Counted from the first letter of the stretch, positions 54,159-62,686 are shown. The stretch is 64,000 nt of DNA from Neisseria animaloris (GCF_900637855.1 NZ_LR134440.1:1984001-2048000); one strand, 5' to 3'. Made by a program: numbers and translations. Notes: a model not told the origin generated them from the sequence alone.

Positions 54159-54581
54159 GTCAACCTCTATTTCTGCGTGTAAACCAATAGGGGCAACCGG
54201 CCTCGCCACAGCACCTGTAATGCAATTCCTGCAAGCAGCGGTTTAGGGTACGCGCATCACAGGAAAACGACGACAACCAAGCAGCCCAATCAATTGGATT
54301 CAGACGCTTTATAGTTTATTTGAAGTGAAGAAATTGCAAGATAACCTAAACACGCTATGTCGGGCAAGACAAAAACTTTCATCTGTTAACATAAAAAATT
54401 CATAAATTACTTAATTATTGATTTTTATGAAAATAAAAATTTACTACGGTAAACTACAAAGTTTTCCGATATGATTAAGGCCGTCTGAAGATATATTTTC
54501 AGACGGCCTTAAAAAAACGATGCCGCATGTTGTTATCGCTTCATCAAAAAAAGCTGCATGCGGCCGTATCAGAATAATTTA
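54159..54581 (-). promoter_or_regulatory. ilvI leader region with a Val-rich mini-frame
   Basis: No gene of normal size. At 54289-54257 (minus) a short frame from TTG reads LGCLVVVVFL-stop with four successive Val codons, reminiscent of ilvB leader peptides. It lacks an obvious ribosome site, and no clear terminator stem follows. A DUS-dyad terminator (54477-54511) and AT-rich sequence complete the region. Confidence 0.3.
54477..54511. terminator. DUS-dyad terminator
   Basis: AAGGCCGTCTGAA and its complement around GATATATT, followed by AAAAAAA on the plus side, which reads as TTTTTTT before the stem on the minus strand. It separates tRNA-Arg from the ilv leader. Confidence 0.6.
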
Positions 54582-54657
54582 TGGCGCACCCAACAGGGAT
54601 CGAACCTGTGACCTCCAGCTTCGGAAACTGACGCTCTTCCAACTGAGCTATGGGTGC
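54582..54657 (-). tRNA. tRNA-Arg (CCG)
   Basis: A 76-base cloverleaf with acceptor GCACCCA/TGGGTGC, discriminator G and encoded CCA. The anticodon loop TTCCGAA gives CCG. Confidence 0.95.
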
Positions 54658-54817
54658 GAAAAAATGTAAGATTAGCGTAAAATCGCAGAATTGGCAAAAA
54701 CATTTGCAGTATACACATATCTAAAGTGGCTGTATAAACAATGCAGGGCTTTTCAGACGGCCGTTGCCTCGATGAATAAAACCGACAAACTTTTTTAGAA
54801 AAAGCCCAATCAGAAAG

Positions 54818-54878
54818 ATTGGAAAGACACCGTGAATTCAGTATAATCCAGCAAATTTTGTTAATTGAAATTAACAAA
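54818..54878 (+). promoter_or_regulatory. Cytochrome c5 promoter with 22-bp palindrome
   Basis: TTGGAA (54818-54823) and TATAAT (54842-54847) are separated by 18 bases. Starting about ten bases after the -10 box is the perfect palindrome TTTGTTAATT-GA-AATTAACAAA (54857-54878), placed where an operator would block early transcription. Confidence 0.5.
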
Positions 54879-54941
54879 TCCAGACAAATGACAACTTAAA
54901 AATTTCGTCACAACCTACCAAAAAACGGCGAGGCCAACCAC

Positions 54942-56108
54942 ATGAATCAACTGAACAACAATAAAGCCCAAGGTTCTGCACTAACCACCCTTTTGGGCGG
55001 CATCGTTATCTTGCTTGCAGTATTGTTCTTTCTGGTGAAGCTAGCAACCAGCGGCTATTACAGCGATGTAGAAGAAAGCACCCAATCTGCCATTGAAACA
55101 CGAATCACGCCAGTAGGCAAAGTTACCCAAGGTGACGGTGTTGCCGTTGGGCAGCGCGCGGGCGACAAAATCTTTGAAAAAATATGTATCCAGTGCCATG
55201 CAGCCGACAGCAACGTACCTAACGCACCCAGAATTACCAATAACAGCGATTGGGCTCCCCGTATTGCCCAAGGTTTCGAGGCAATGTTCAACAACGCATT
55301 GAACGGCTTTAATGCCATGCCGGCCAAAGGTGGGGCTGCCGATTTGACCGACGACGAATTGAAACGCGCCATTGCCCATATGGTTAACCAGTCCGGCGGA
55401 AAATTCGAAGCACCTGCCGTAGGGGGAGCTGCGGCCGCACCTGCTGCTGACAATGGATCGGAAAGCAGTCCGGCAGTATCCGCACCTGCGGCAGACGGCC
55501 AAAAAGTATTCGAGAGCGCATGTATGGCTTGTCATAATGCCAATTCAGCCATTCCTAATGTTCCGAGAATTACCAACAACGACGATTGGGCTCCCCGTAT
55601 TAAGCAAGGTAAAGAAATCCTGTTTAAACATGCCATTGAAGGCTTTACCGGTAAAGAAGGCGGTGTTATGCCTCCTAAAGGCGGTAATCCGGGCTTGAGT
55701 GATGACGAAGTTAAAGCAGCCGTTATTTATATGGTGAACCAATCGGGCGGTAAATTCGAAGCGTCTGCCGGAGCGGCAGCAGCTGCACCCGCTGCCAAAA
55801 AAACAGCTAAACCCGAAAGCAGCCCGGCGGTATCCGAGGCAGAAGGTAAAAAAATATTCGAGAGCGTATGTATGGTTTGCCACAATGCTAATTCGCTAAT
55901 TCCTAATGTTCCGAGAATTACCAACAATGCTGACTGGGCTCCCCGTATTAAGCAAGGCAAAGAAATTCTGTTTAAGCATGCCATCGAAGGCTTTACCGGC
56001 AAACAAGGCGGTGTTATGCCTCCTAAAGGCGGTAATTCGAGTTTGAGTGATGACGAAGTTAAAGCAGCCGTTACTTACATGGTGAACCAATCAGGCGGAA
56101 AAATTTAA
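54942..56108 (+). CDS. Three-haem membrane-anchored cytochrome c5
   Basis: A 388-residue cytochrome with an N-terminal TM anchor (about 15-36) and three c5-type domains: CIQCH (82-86), CMACH (194-198) and CMVCH (310-314), each with a distal Met in MPxKGG. Domains two and three differ at only about 10 of 86 positions, so one arose by recent duplication. Ala/Pro-rich linkers join the domains. The known neisserial c5 carries two haems and passes electrons from the bc1 complex to cbb3 oxidase and AniA nitrite reductase. An extra haem lengthens the periplasmic reach. Confidence 0.92.
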   Translation: MNQLNNNKAQGSALTTLLGGIVILLAVLFFLVKLATSGYYSDVEESTQSAIETRITPVGKVTQGDGVAVGQRAGDKIFEKICIQCHAADSNVPNAPRITNNSDWAPRIAQGFEAMFNNALNGFNAMPAKGGAADLTDDELKRAIAHMVNQSGGKFEAPAVGGAAAAPAADNGSESSPAVSAPAADGQKVFESACMACHNANSAIPNVPRITNNDDWAPRIKQGKEILFKHAIEGFTGKEGGVMPPKGGNPGLSDDEVKAAVIYMVNQSGGKFEASAGAAAAAPAAKKTAKPESSPAVSEAEGKKIFESVCMVCHNANSLIPNVPRITNNADWAPRIKQGKEILFKHAIEGFTGKQGGVMPPKGGNSSLSDDEVKAAVTYMVNQSGGKI

Positions 56109-56127
56109 TTTCTCATCCATGTCGCAA

Positions 56128-56166
56128 TAAATAAAGCACACCTTTTCGGTGTGCTTTATTTTTATG
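56128..56166 (+). terminator. Terminator of cytochrome c5
   Basis: AATAAAGCACACC (56130-56142), loop TTTTC, GGTGTGCTTTATT (56148-56160), then TTTT. Confidence 0.92.
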
Positions 56167-56640
56167 TACGCCCGACTAAATGCTTTAATTTGTATTTTTT
56201 TGGTCTGATTGCCAACGTGATGATTGACGTGAGAGAGCCTCATAGAGATATTTGTTGGAAATGGTATGGCAATTGGAGCTTTTTTGTCGTGATAACAAAT
56301 TGGCGAAATCCGAAATTAGAGTAAGCAGCTTTATACGTTTTTTGTCAAAAAAATCAAACGGGATTTTGCAAAATTGTTATTTGAGTATTGTTTCATAGGT
56401 GCCGTGTTTGCTGCTTTGCTATCGGTATGAAATATTTATGGCTTTTTCCGTCGCTGCATGCTGGGGCGTATTTATATCTTCATGAGGCCGTCTGAAAATA
56501 ATTTAGACAAAATGTATATTAAAATTTAATCTTCTAAAGATTTACTGAAGAAATTAAATAATTGTTGCCGTTTTGTCTGATTTGCGTATAATCAGGTTCA
56601 TGCGAATCACTATCCAAATAAAATTAGACAAAGGTATATC
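56167..56640 (+). promoter_or_regulatory. leuA promoter region with repeated TTAGACAAA sites
   Basis: About 470 bases without a gene. A likely promoter is TTGCCG (56565-56570) with TATAAT (56587-56592), spacer 16. TTAGACAAAATGTATAT at 56503 and TTAGACAAAGGTATAT at 56624 are direct repeats; an inverted TTTTGTCT lies in the promoter spacer (56571-56578). One DUS is near 56485. Confidence 0.45.
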
Positions 56641-58428
56641 ATGCAATTAGACATTGACCGCTTAATCGCTTATTTCGGCGGCGTTAATGCGCTTGCCGAG
56701 GCGTTGAAACAGCACGATCCCGAACATGCGGCGAGTACGGCGGCTATTTATAAATGGCGTACGCGCGGGTCGTTGCCGCTCAATCAATTGCAGAAACTGA
56801 CGGCATTGGCCGAAGCACAAGGCAGGCCGTTGGATCTGAACGCTTTTTTACAACAACAAATATCTCTGGAGAAACAGACCATGCCGCAAAACAACCGCGT
56901 GATTATTTTTGATACCACTTTGAGGGACGGCGAGCAGTCGCCTGGTGCAGCCATGGCGAAAGAAGAAAAAATCCGTATTGCCCGCCAGCTGGAGAAACTG
57001 GGCGTAGATGTTATTGAAGCAGGCTTTGCCGCGGCCAGCCCCGGTGATTTCGATGCGGTAAACAGCATTGCCAAAGCCTTGACAACCGCCACAGTGTGCT
57101 CATTGGCGCGTGCTACCGAGCGCGACATCCGTGCTGCGGGCGAAGCGGTGAAACCGGCGGCCAACCGCCGCATCCACACCTTTATCGCCACCAGTCCGCT
57201 GCATATGGAACACAAGCTGAAAATGAAGCCCAAGCAAGTATTGGAAGCGGCCGTAAAAGCAGTGAAGCTGGCGAAAGAATATACCGATGATGTGGAGTTC
57301 TCGTGCGAAGATGCGCTGCGCTCCGACGTGGGTTTTCTGGCTGAAGTGTGCGGTGCCGTAATTGAAGCGGGGGCGACCACGATTAATATTCCCGATACCG
57401 TCGGTTATTCCGTGCCGCATCGCACCGAAGTGTTTTTCCGCGAACTGATCGCCAAAACGCAAGGCAGCGACAAAGTAACGTGGTCGGCGCATTGCCATAA
57501 CGATTTGGGTTTGGCAGTGGCCAACTCTTTGGCAGCCGTATTGGGCGGCGCGCGGCAGGTGGAATGCACCATCAACGGTTTGGGCGAGCGCGCGGGCAAT
57601 GCCAGTTTGGAAGAAGTGGTGATGGCATTAAAAACCCGCCATGACGTATTCGGTTTGGAAACCGGTATCGACACAACGCAGATCGTGCCTACTTCCAAAT
57701 TGGTTTCAACCGTTACCGGCTATCCCGTGCAGCCGAATAAGGCCATTGTGGGTGCAAATGCTTTTGCGCATGAATCGGGCATCCACCAAGACGGCGTGTT
57801 GAAACATCGCGAAACTTACGAAATCATGTCGGCCGAATCGGTGGGTTGGGCAGCCAACCGCCTGACCTTGGGCAAACTTTCCGGCCGCAATGCGTTCAAA
57901 ACCAAACTATTGGATTTAGGCATCGATTTGGGCAGCGAAGAAGCATTGAATGCCGCTTTTGCCCGCTTTAAAGAATTGGCCGACAAAAAACGCGAGATTT
58001 TCGATGAAGACCTGCATGCGCTGGTGTCGGACGAAATGGTTAATCTCTCGCACGACCATTACAAATTCATATCGCAAAAAATCACCACCGAAACCGGCGA
58101 GCAGCCCGTTGCCGAAGTGGTATTCAGCGTGAGCGGCACCGAACACAGAGCCAGTGCGACCGGCTCCGGCCCCGTGGATGCGATTTTCAAAGCGATTGAA
58201 AGCGTAGCCAACAGCGGCGCGAGCTTGCAGATTTATTCCGTGAACGCCGTTACCGAAGGCACCGAAAGTCAAGGCGAAACTTCCGTGCGGTTGGCCCGCG
58301 GCGGGCGCGTGGTAAACGGGCAGGGTGCAGACACCGATGTGTTGGTGGCTACCGCCAAAGCCTATCTTTCGGCCTTGAGCAAGCTCGAATTCGGCGCAGA
58401 GAAAATCAAAGCGCAAGGCGATATTTGA
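56641..58428 (+). CDS. leuA: 2-isopropylmalate synthase with HTH-like N-terminal extension
   Basis: The frame is open for 595 residues. From Met81 (56881) it is standard LeuA (about 515 residues): [17 protein letters not shown] (catalytic TIM barrel), [15 protein letters not shown] (metal His), and the LeuA dimer domain from about 470 for leucine feedback. Residues 1-80 ([36 protein letters not shown]) look like a Cro/YdaS-type helix-turn-helix. Both ATGs have ribosome sites (AAAGG before 56641; GGAG nine bases before 56881), so a fused and a short form may both be made. LeuA commits 2-ketoisovalerate to leucine. Confidence 0.92.
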   Translation: MQLDIDRLIAYFGGVNALAEALKQHDPEHAASTAAIYKWRTRGSLPLNQLQKLTALAEAQGRPLDLNAFLQQQISLEKQTMPQNNRVIIFDTTLRDGEQSPGAAMAKEEKIRIARQLEKLGVDVIEAGFAAASPGDFDAVNSIAKALTTATVCSLARATERDIRAAGEAVKPAANRRIHTFIATSPLHMEHKLKMKPKQVLEAAVKAVKLAKEYTDDVEFSCEDALRSDVGFLAEVCGAVIEAGATTINIPDTVGYSVPHRTEVFFRELIAKTQGSDKVTWSAHCHNDLGLAVANSLAAVLGGARQVECTINGLGERAGNASLEEVVMALKTRHDVFGLETGIDTTQIVPTSKLVSTVTGYPVQPNKAIVGANAFAHESGIHQDGVLKHRETYEIMSAESVGWAANRLTLGKLSGRNAFKTKLLDLGIDLGSEEALNAAFARFKELADKKREIFDEDLHALVSDEMVNLSHDHYKFISQKITTETGEQPVAEVVFSVSGTEHRASATGSGPVDAIFKAIESVANSGASLQIYSVNAVTEGTESQGETSVRLARGGRVVNGQGADTDVLVATAKAYLSALSKLEFGAEKIKAQGDI

Positions 58429-58448
58429 TTAACCGAACCCGATTGGAA

Positions 58449-58485
58449 GAGGCCGTCTGAAAGCAAAGCTTTCAGACGGCCTCTT
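58449..58485 (+). terminator. DUS-dyad terminator of leuA
   Basis: AGAGGCCGTCTGAAAG, loop CAAAG, and complement, then TTTTC. Shared with convergent gcvH. Confidence 0.8.
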
Positions 58486-58497
58486 TTCTATGATGGG

Positions 58498-58881
58498 TTA
58501 GCCGATTTCCGCAGCGTATTGTTCCGCAGTCAGCAAACCGTCCAAATCAGCAGCGTTGGCCGGTTTGATTTTGAAGAACCAGCCTGCACCGTAAGGCTCG
58601 CTGTTGGCCGTTTCGGGCGCATCTACCAAAGCATCGTTCACCGCCAAGATTTCGCCGGCAATCGGCGCGTACACATCGGAAGCCGCTTTTACCGATTCCA
58701 CCACGCCGGCCTGCTCTTCCGCAGCCAGATTCGCACCCACTTCGGGCAGTTCCACAAATACGATGTCGCCCAACAACTCTTGCGCATGATGGGTAATGCC
58801 CACGGTTACGCTGCCGTCGGCTTCCAAACGCAGCCATTCGTGGCTGGGCACATATTTCAATTCAGCGGGGATATTGCTCAT
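58498..58881 (-). CDS. gcvH: Glycine cleavage system H protein
   Basis: A 127-residue GcvH starting [18 protein letters not shown], after GGAGAAC. The lipoylated Lys lies in [15 protein letters not shown] (about residue 64). It carries the aminomethyl group between GcvP and GcvT. A MITE sits 39 bases upstream of its start, so its promoter may come from that element; the leader CCTATGGAGAAC is shared with gcvT. Confidence 0.97.
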   Translation of the reverse strand: MSNIPAELKYVPSHEWLRLEADGSVTVGITHHAQELLGDIVFVELPEVGANLAAEEQAGVVESVKAASDVYAPIAGEILAVNDALVDAPETANSEPYGAGWFFKIKPANAADLDGLLTAEQYAAEIG

Positions 58882-58919
58882 GGTTTGTTCTCCATAGGTT
58901 TCAAAATTAACACTGCCGT

Positions 58920-59026
58920 TATAGTCAATTAAATTGACTTTTAATACAAGGCAGCAAGCCGCAGACAGTACAGGTAGTACGGCAAGGCGCAGCAACGCCG
59001 TAGTAAAAGTTAAGTTGATTGACTAT
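58920..59026. mobile_element. Correia-like MITE (about 107 bp)
   Basis: Terminal inverted repeats TATAGTCAATTAA (left) and TTGATTGACTAT (right) enclose CAGCAAGCCGCAGACAGTAC and ACGGCAAGGCG.AACGCCG segments that I recognise as the core of neisserial Correia elements. The ends differ from the canonical TATAGTGGATTAA. It lies between gcvH and the 41-residue lipoprotein, and supplies that gene's stop codon. Confidence 0.8.
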
Positions 59027-59148
59027 TTCTCGCATTGCTTGGTGGTTTCATTATAGCTGCCGCCTTGATCCAAGCAAGCGTCTTTCGCATCGCAGCCCGC
59101 TAAGGCCAGCGACGACAAAACAGCAGCTAAAAATAATATCTTACGCAT
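59023..59148 (-). CDS. 41-residue lipoprotein
   Basis: ATG 59148 follows AGAGGA by ten bases. The product has a lipoprotein signal (MRKILFLAAVLSSLALAGC) and a mature part of 23 residues with two more Cys (DACLDQGGSYNETTKQCEK). It resembles entericidin-size neisserial lipoproteins with a CLDxGGxYNxxxxxC motif. The stop TAG lies inside the MITE terminal repeat, so the original C-terminus may have been a few residues different. Confidence 0.7.
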   Translation of the reverse strand: MRKILFLAAVLSSLALAGCDAKDACLDQGGSYNETTKQCEK

Positions 59149-59282
59149 AGTAATGAATCCTCTTGTGTTCGGCATGACGGTTCGCCGGTTTGAAAATGCC
59201 GTTTTATCTTTTTCAGACGGACTTCTTGGTTCGGAGGCCGTCTGAAAGTTTGGTATCAGTTAAACGACCCTTGCTTGCTCCG

Positions 59283-59361
59283 TGTAGGGTGTGCAGCCTA
59301 AGCCGCGTACGCGGTCTCAACCATTCCCGATCAACGCGTGCGTGCAGGTGGAACACACTAC
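59283..59361. repeat. Imperfect palindromic element
   Basis: GTAGGGTGTGCAGCC at the left and an inverted GTAGTGTGTTCCACC at the right match at about ten of 15 positions; the centre has a perfect CCGCGTACGCGG palindrome (59303-59314). Possibly a small transposable or REP-like element; no second copy is in the window. Confidence 0.3.
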
Positions 59362-59376
59362 TTGCAACTTTGACTT

Positions 59377-60234
59377 CTACTCTTCTTCTATCTTCACATT
59401 CTGAATAAATTCAACCCCCAACAAGTTAACCAAAGGAATTAGCTCTTCAGGAAGATCCCCTCCTAAGGCAAGAACTGCTCGGGAATTTTGGGGCTCATTT
59501 TCAGCAATCAATACCGCATCAAGCACAGCACGATACTTTACACATTGAAATATGCCTCTTGTAATATCTGAAATAGCAGCTGTACTCGGTTTCACTTCTA
59601 CTGCAACCCAAATTGATTTATTTCTAAACGAAACATCCAAAGAATCTCCAGATGGCAATCGGTATTCAATTTGTGTTTCTACTTTTGCATTTATTCCAAA
59701 TAATTCAGGTCTATTAGCTATGTATTCTTTGAGTTTTTTGTGCTCCTCACCTTCACCAGTTCCCCTGAAATTAGCTGCTTCTGAAATAATTTTGCTGAAA
59801 TCTTTTTGTGCCTCAGAAAGCCCTAAAGCTTCAAGAAGCTCATGCCACTTAGGGTAAATATAAATGCGTTGCAGTTCTGCCTGAACAATGTCTCTACGCC
59901 TTTTTAAAGACAGTTTAGAAAAGTCTTCATCTTTGATTAAAAAATCACCAATCCCCCCTCCTGGCAACCCTGTATGCTTATTGACTACTAAAGATTGTAT
60001 TGGTGGAATTTCCTGTTCATTTTTTTCATTTAGACATTCAATAGTTTTTCCAATACAACCAAGTACATAATCTAAATTTCTTGGATTTGGCATTCCCATT
60101 TCCAAAGCCAAGTTAGAATATAAAATAGGCTCTTGCGACCCAGCCTGCCGAATTAAGATTGGCAAAGCTATTCTTGCCCGCTGTTGATAAAGTTTGTTAC
60201 CCCAAATAGGATCTGCTTTTTGAGCTGCTGCCAT
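59377..60234 (-). CDS. Predicted PD-(D/E)XK-type nuclease-like protein
   Basis: A 285-residue protein. The N-terminal half is helical (NKLYQQRARIALPILIRQAG, a winged-helix-like part). The C-terminal half reads LPSGDSLDVSFRNKSIWVAVEVKPS: Asp, then Glu-x-Lys on the next strand, the layout of PD-(D/E)XK nucleases and restriction enzymes. It is more AT-rich than its neighbours and sits alone between gcvT and gcvH, with a terminator in front. I recognise no named family. A restriction or defence role is inference. Confidence 0.55.
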   Translation of the reverse strand: MAAAQKADPIWGNKLYQQRARIALPILIRQAGSQEPILYSNLALEMGMPNPRNLDYVLGCIGKTIECLNEKNEQEIPPIQSLVVNKHTGLPGGGIGDFLIKDEDFSKLSLKRRRDIVQAELQRIYIYPKWHELLEALGLSEAQKDFSKIISEAANFRGTGEGEEHKKLKEYIANRPELFGINAKVETQIEYRLPSGDSLDVSFRNKSIWVAVEVKPSTAAISDITRGIFQCVKYRAVLDAVLIAENEPQNSRAVLALGGDLPEELIPLVNLLGVEFIQNVKIEEE

Positions 60235-60286
60235 AATTACTCTCTCTAAAAACTCATGTAGAAAATTTTAAAATTATTCAAGGTAA

Positions 60287-60333
60287 AAAACGTAATAAGT
60301 TGATTAGTAAACAATCTAAACTTATTACGTTTT
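60287..60333 (-). terminator. 15-bp terminator of gcvT
   Basis: AAAACGTAATAAGTT and AACTTATTACGTTTT form a perfect stem with a 17-base loop; on the minus strand it is followed by TTTTTT. The nuclease-like gene downstream is thus a separate transcript. Confidence 0.88.
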
Positions 60334-60343
60334 AATTTAATAA

Positions 60344-61444
60344 TCAATCAAACTGCTTCTGCCCATTCCGAACAAACGGCAGTTTCAACACGCGCACATC
60401 CACTTCCTTACCGCGAATCACCACTTTGGCCGCGTCGCCTTCAAACGTTTTGGGCACGCGGGCGATGGCGATGGATTGTTTCAGGCTGGGGGAAAACACG
60501 CCGCTGGTGGTGATGCCTTTGCCTTGTTCGGTAACGACTTCCATGCCTTCGCGCAATACGCCGCCTTTGGCCAGCAGCAGGCCTACTTGTTTCACATCCA
60601 CGCCTTTTTCTTTGAGGGCGACGAGGGCGGTTTTGCCGATAAAGTCGCGGTTTTCGTCTTTCAAATCCACCGTCCAGCCCATGCCGGCTTGCAGGGGGCT
60701 GGTTTCGTCGTTCATGTCGTGGCCGTAGAGGTTCATGCCGGCTTCCATGCGCAGGGTGTCGCGTGCGCCGAGGCCGCAGGGTTGTACGCCGGCTTCGCGC
60801 AGGGCGGTGAAGAAGGTGGTGGCTTCGGTGCCGGGCAGAATCACTTCTACGCCGTCTTCGCCGGTGTAGCCGGTGCGGGCGACAAACCAGTCGTTGCCTA
60901 AATCTGCGCCTTGGAAGGGCTTGAGTGCGTTCACGGTTTCGGCCCATTCGGGTTTGACGGCAAGCAGTTTTTCAATGGCTTTGGGGCCTTGCACGGCGAG
61001 CATGGCGAGGTCGTAGCGGGGGATGATTTCGACACCGAACGCTTTGCCGACTTTGGCAAATTGTGCCAAGTCTTTTTCGCGGGTGGCGGCGTTGGATACG
61101 ATGCGGTATTGGGTTTCGGCTTCGTTGGTGCGGTAAACGATAAGGTCGTCCATCACGCCGCCGTTGTCGTTGAGCATGGCGGAATAGAGGGCTTTGCCGA
61201 CGAACGAAAGTTTGGCTACGTCGTTGGCGAGCAGTTTTTGCAGCCATGGTTTGGCTTGGCTACCTTTGATGTCGGAAACGAGCATGTGGGATACGTCGAA
61301 CATGCCTGCGTCGGTACGCACGGCTTCGTGTTCTTGGATTTGCGAGCCGTAGTTGACGGGCAGCTCCCAGCCGGCAAAATCAACAAGTTTGCCGCCTGCG
61401 TCTTTATGGGCTTGGTTGAACGGGGTGGTTTTGAGGGTAGTCAT
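60344..61444 (-). CDS. gcvT: Aminomethyltransferase GcvT
   Basis: A 366-residue T protein starting [47 protein letters not shown] and [13 protein letters not shown] are diagnostic. It transfers the methylene to tetrahydrofolate in glycine cleavage. The leader carries a tandem glycine riboswitch. gcvH follows on the same strand after the inserted genes; gcvP is not in the window. Confidence 0.97.
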   Translation of the reverse strand: MTTLKTTPFNQAHKDAGGKLVDFAGWELPVNYGSQIQEHEAVRTDAGMFDVSHMLVSDIKGSQAKPWLQKLLANDVAKLSFVGKALYSAMLNDNGGVMDDLIVYRTNEAETQYRIVSNAATREKDLAQFAKVGKAFGVEIIPRYDLAMLAVQGPKAIEKLLAVKPEWAETVNALKPFQGADLGNDWFVARTGYTGEDGVEVILPGTEATTFFTALREAGVQPCGLGARDTLRMEAGMNLYGHDMNDETSPLQAGMGWTVDLKDENRDFIGKTALVALKEKGVDVKQVGLLLAKGGVLREGMEVVTEQGKGITTSGVFSPSLKQSIAIARVPKTFEGDAAKVVIRGKEVDVRVLKLPFVRNGQKQFD

Positions 61445-61492
61445 TGCTCTGGTTCTCCATAGGTTAAGGGCTGCGATGCTTTTCACGCGCCC

Positions 61493-61722
61493 CTATCTGT
61501 CCTTGAACCTGAGATTTTCGGCAACAGGCCGTCTGAATCGAATGCCTGTGTGTTCGCCCGAATGTTTTCAGACGGCCTTCTCCCCTTCGGTGGGCGCAGC
61601 CGCGCCGCTCTCCAGATGATTGTGATGAAATGCAGTCCTTTTGCCTGAGCGATTTAAGGGTGTCTGCGCCTTCGGCGGCTTGCCGTACAGTTGATGTAGT
61701 ACGGTGTAGCACTCTCCTGCAT
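61493..61722 (-). promoter_or_regulatory. Tandem glycine riboswitch of gcvT
   Basis: On the minus strand, aptamer 1 shows GGAGAG (61718-61713), CCGAAGG (61675-61669) and CTCAGGCAAAAGGAC (61649-61635). Aptamer 2 shows GGAGAG (61613-61608), CCGAAGG (61590-61584), CTCAGG (61513-61508) and AAGGACAG (61504-61497). This order is diagnostic of the glycine (gcvT) RNA. The variable stem of aptamer 2 is formed by a DUS dyad (61526-61578). Control is probably on gcvT translation or transcription (activation by glycine is usual). Confidence 0.92.
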
Positions 61723-61791
61723 CGGTTTGATTATGGCGGGAATCGGCTGTTCGGGCAAGCGGTAGTTCGGCTTGTTCGCCGGCACGGTTGG

Positions 61792-61850
61792 CCTGCGGTA
61801 TTGTGCAAATACCGCAGGCCGTCTGAAAAAGTTGTTTCAGACGGCCTGTG
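61792..61850. terminator. Overlapping hairpins: 11-bp stem and DUS dyad
   Basis: CCTGCGGTATT/AATACCGCAGG (61792-61818) overlaps an AG-DUS (61816-61827), whose inverse is at 61836-61847. The two stems exclude each other. It lies upstream of grxB and outside the gcvT leader. Confidence 0.45.
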
Positions 61851-61903
61851 GTGCTAAGGTTCGGTCATATCTTTATTTGGAAACGATGATTCGGAGAGCT
61901 ATG

Positions 61904-62551
61904 ATGAAACTCTATACTTACGACCATTGCCCTTTCTGCATACGTGCGCGCATGATTTTCGGTTTGCGCGGCATACCGTTTGAAGAAGTGGTTTTGTTGA
62001 ACGACGACGAAGATACGCCCATCGGCATGATAGGTGCCAAACAGGTGCCGATTCTGCAAAAGCCCGACGGTTCGTATATGGGGGAAAGTTTGGATATTGT
62101 GCGTTTTGTCGACGGGATGGCCGGAGAGGGCCGTCTGAAAGAAGAAATCCGCCCCGAAATACAGGCTTGGTTGGATAAAGTGGGCGAATACGTCAATAAG
62201 CTGATCCAACCGCGCGATGTGCTTATCGGCCTGCCGGAGTTTGCTACGCAAGCGTCGATTGATTATTTCGTCCGCAAAAAAGAGCAGAATATCGGTAATT
62301 TTGAAACCAACCTGTCTAACACGCAACAATACCTCGACAATCTATATACAGATTTGGCCGAACTCGAACCGTTGATAAAAGAATCTAACGGTTTAAACGG
62401 CGAATGGGGAATGGAAGATATTTTGGTGTTTCCCATTCTGCGTAATTTAACCATCGTGCGCGGCCTGCAACTGCCGCCGAAGATACAGGCTTATGTTGCT
62501 GAAATGAGCGGGCTTTGCAAAGTACCGCTTTATACGGATAAAGCAGTTTAA
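61904..62551 (+). CDS. grxB: Glutaredoxin 2 (GrxB)
   Basis: A 215-residue GST-like glutaredoxin, the same length as E. coli GrxB. The active site is CPFC in YTYDHCPFCIRARM; cis-Pro lies in KQVPILQK. The C-terminal half is all-helical as in GSTs. The second of two adjacent ATGs is chosen for spacing from GGAG. It reduces protein and glutathione disulfides. Confidence 0.95.
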   Translation: MKLYTYDHCPFCIRARMIFGLRGIPFEEVVLLNDDEDTPIGMIGAKQVPILQKPDGSYMGESLDIVRFVDGMAGEGRLKEEIRPEIQAWLDKVGEYVNKLIQPRDVLIGLPEFATQASIDYFVRKKEQNIGNFETNLSNTQQYLDNLYTDLAELEPLIKESNGLNGEWGMEDILVFPILRNLTIVRGLQLPPKIQAYVAEMSGLCKVPLYTDKAV

Positions 62552-62597
62552 TACCGTATTGTTGCCTGAAGCCGAGTTACTTTGCGGCCTTCGAAGC

Positions 62598-62633
62598 AGA
62601 GGCCGTCTGAAAACAGTTGTTCAGACGGCCTCT
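62598..62633. terminator. DUS-dyad terminator of grxB
   Basis: AGAGGCCGTCTGAA and its complement around AACAGTTG. Confidence 0.75.
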
Positions 62634-62642
62634 GTAAAATGC

Positions 62643-62675
62643 AAAACGGCTGCCAGAGCAAAGCAGCCGTTTTCT
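62643..62675 (-). terminator. Terminator of the small lipoprotein gene
   Basis: AAAACGGCTGC and GCAGCCGTTTT around a nine-base loop, 14 bases after the stop codon. Confidence 0.8.
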
Positions 62676-62686
62676 CCTCAATCGGA

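Noticed and set aside
61625..61722. Resemblance to a Correia core (TGTCTGCG, GCCGTAC motifs)
   Set aside because: The segment is fully explained by aptamer 1 of the glycine riboswitch; no terminal repeats are present.
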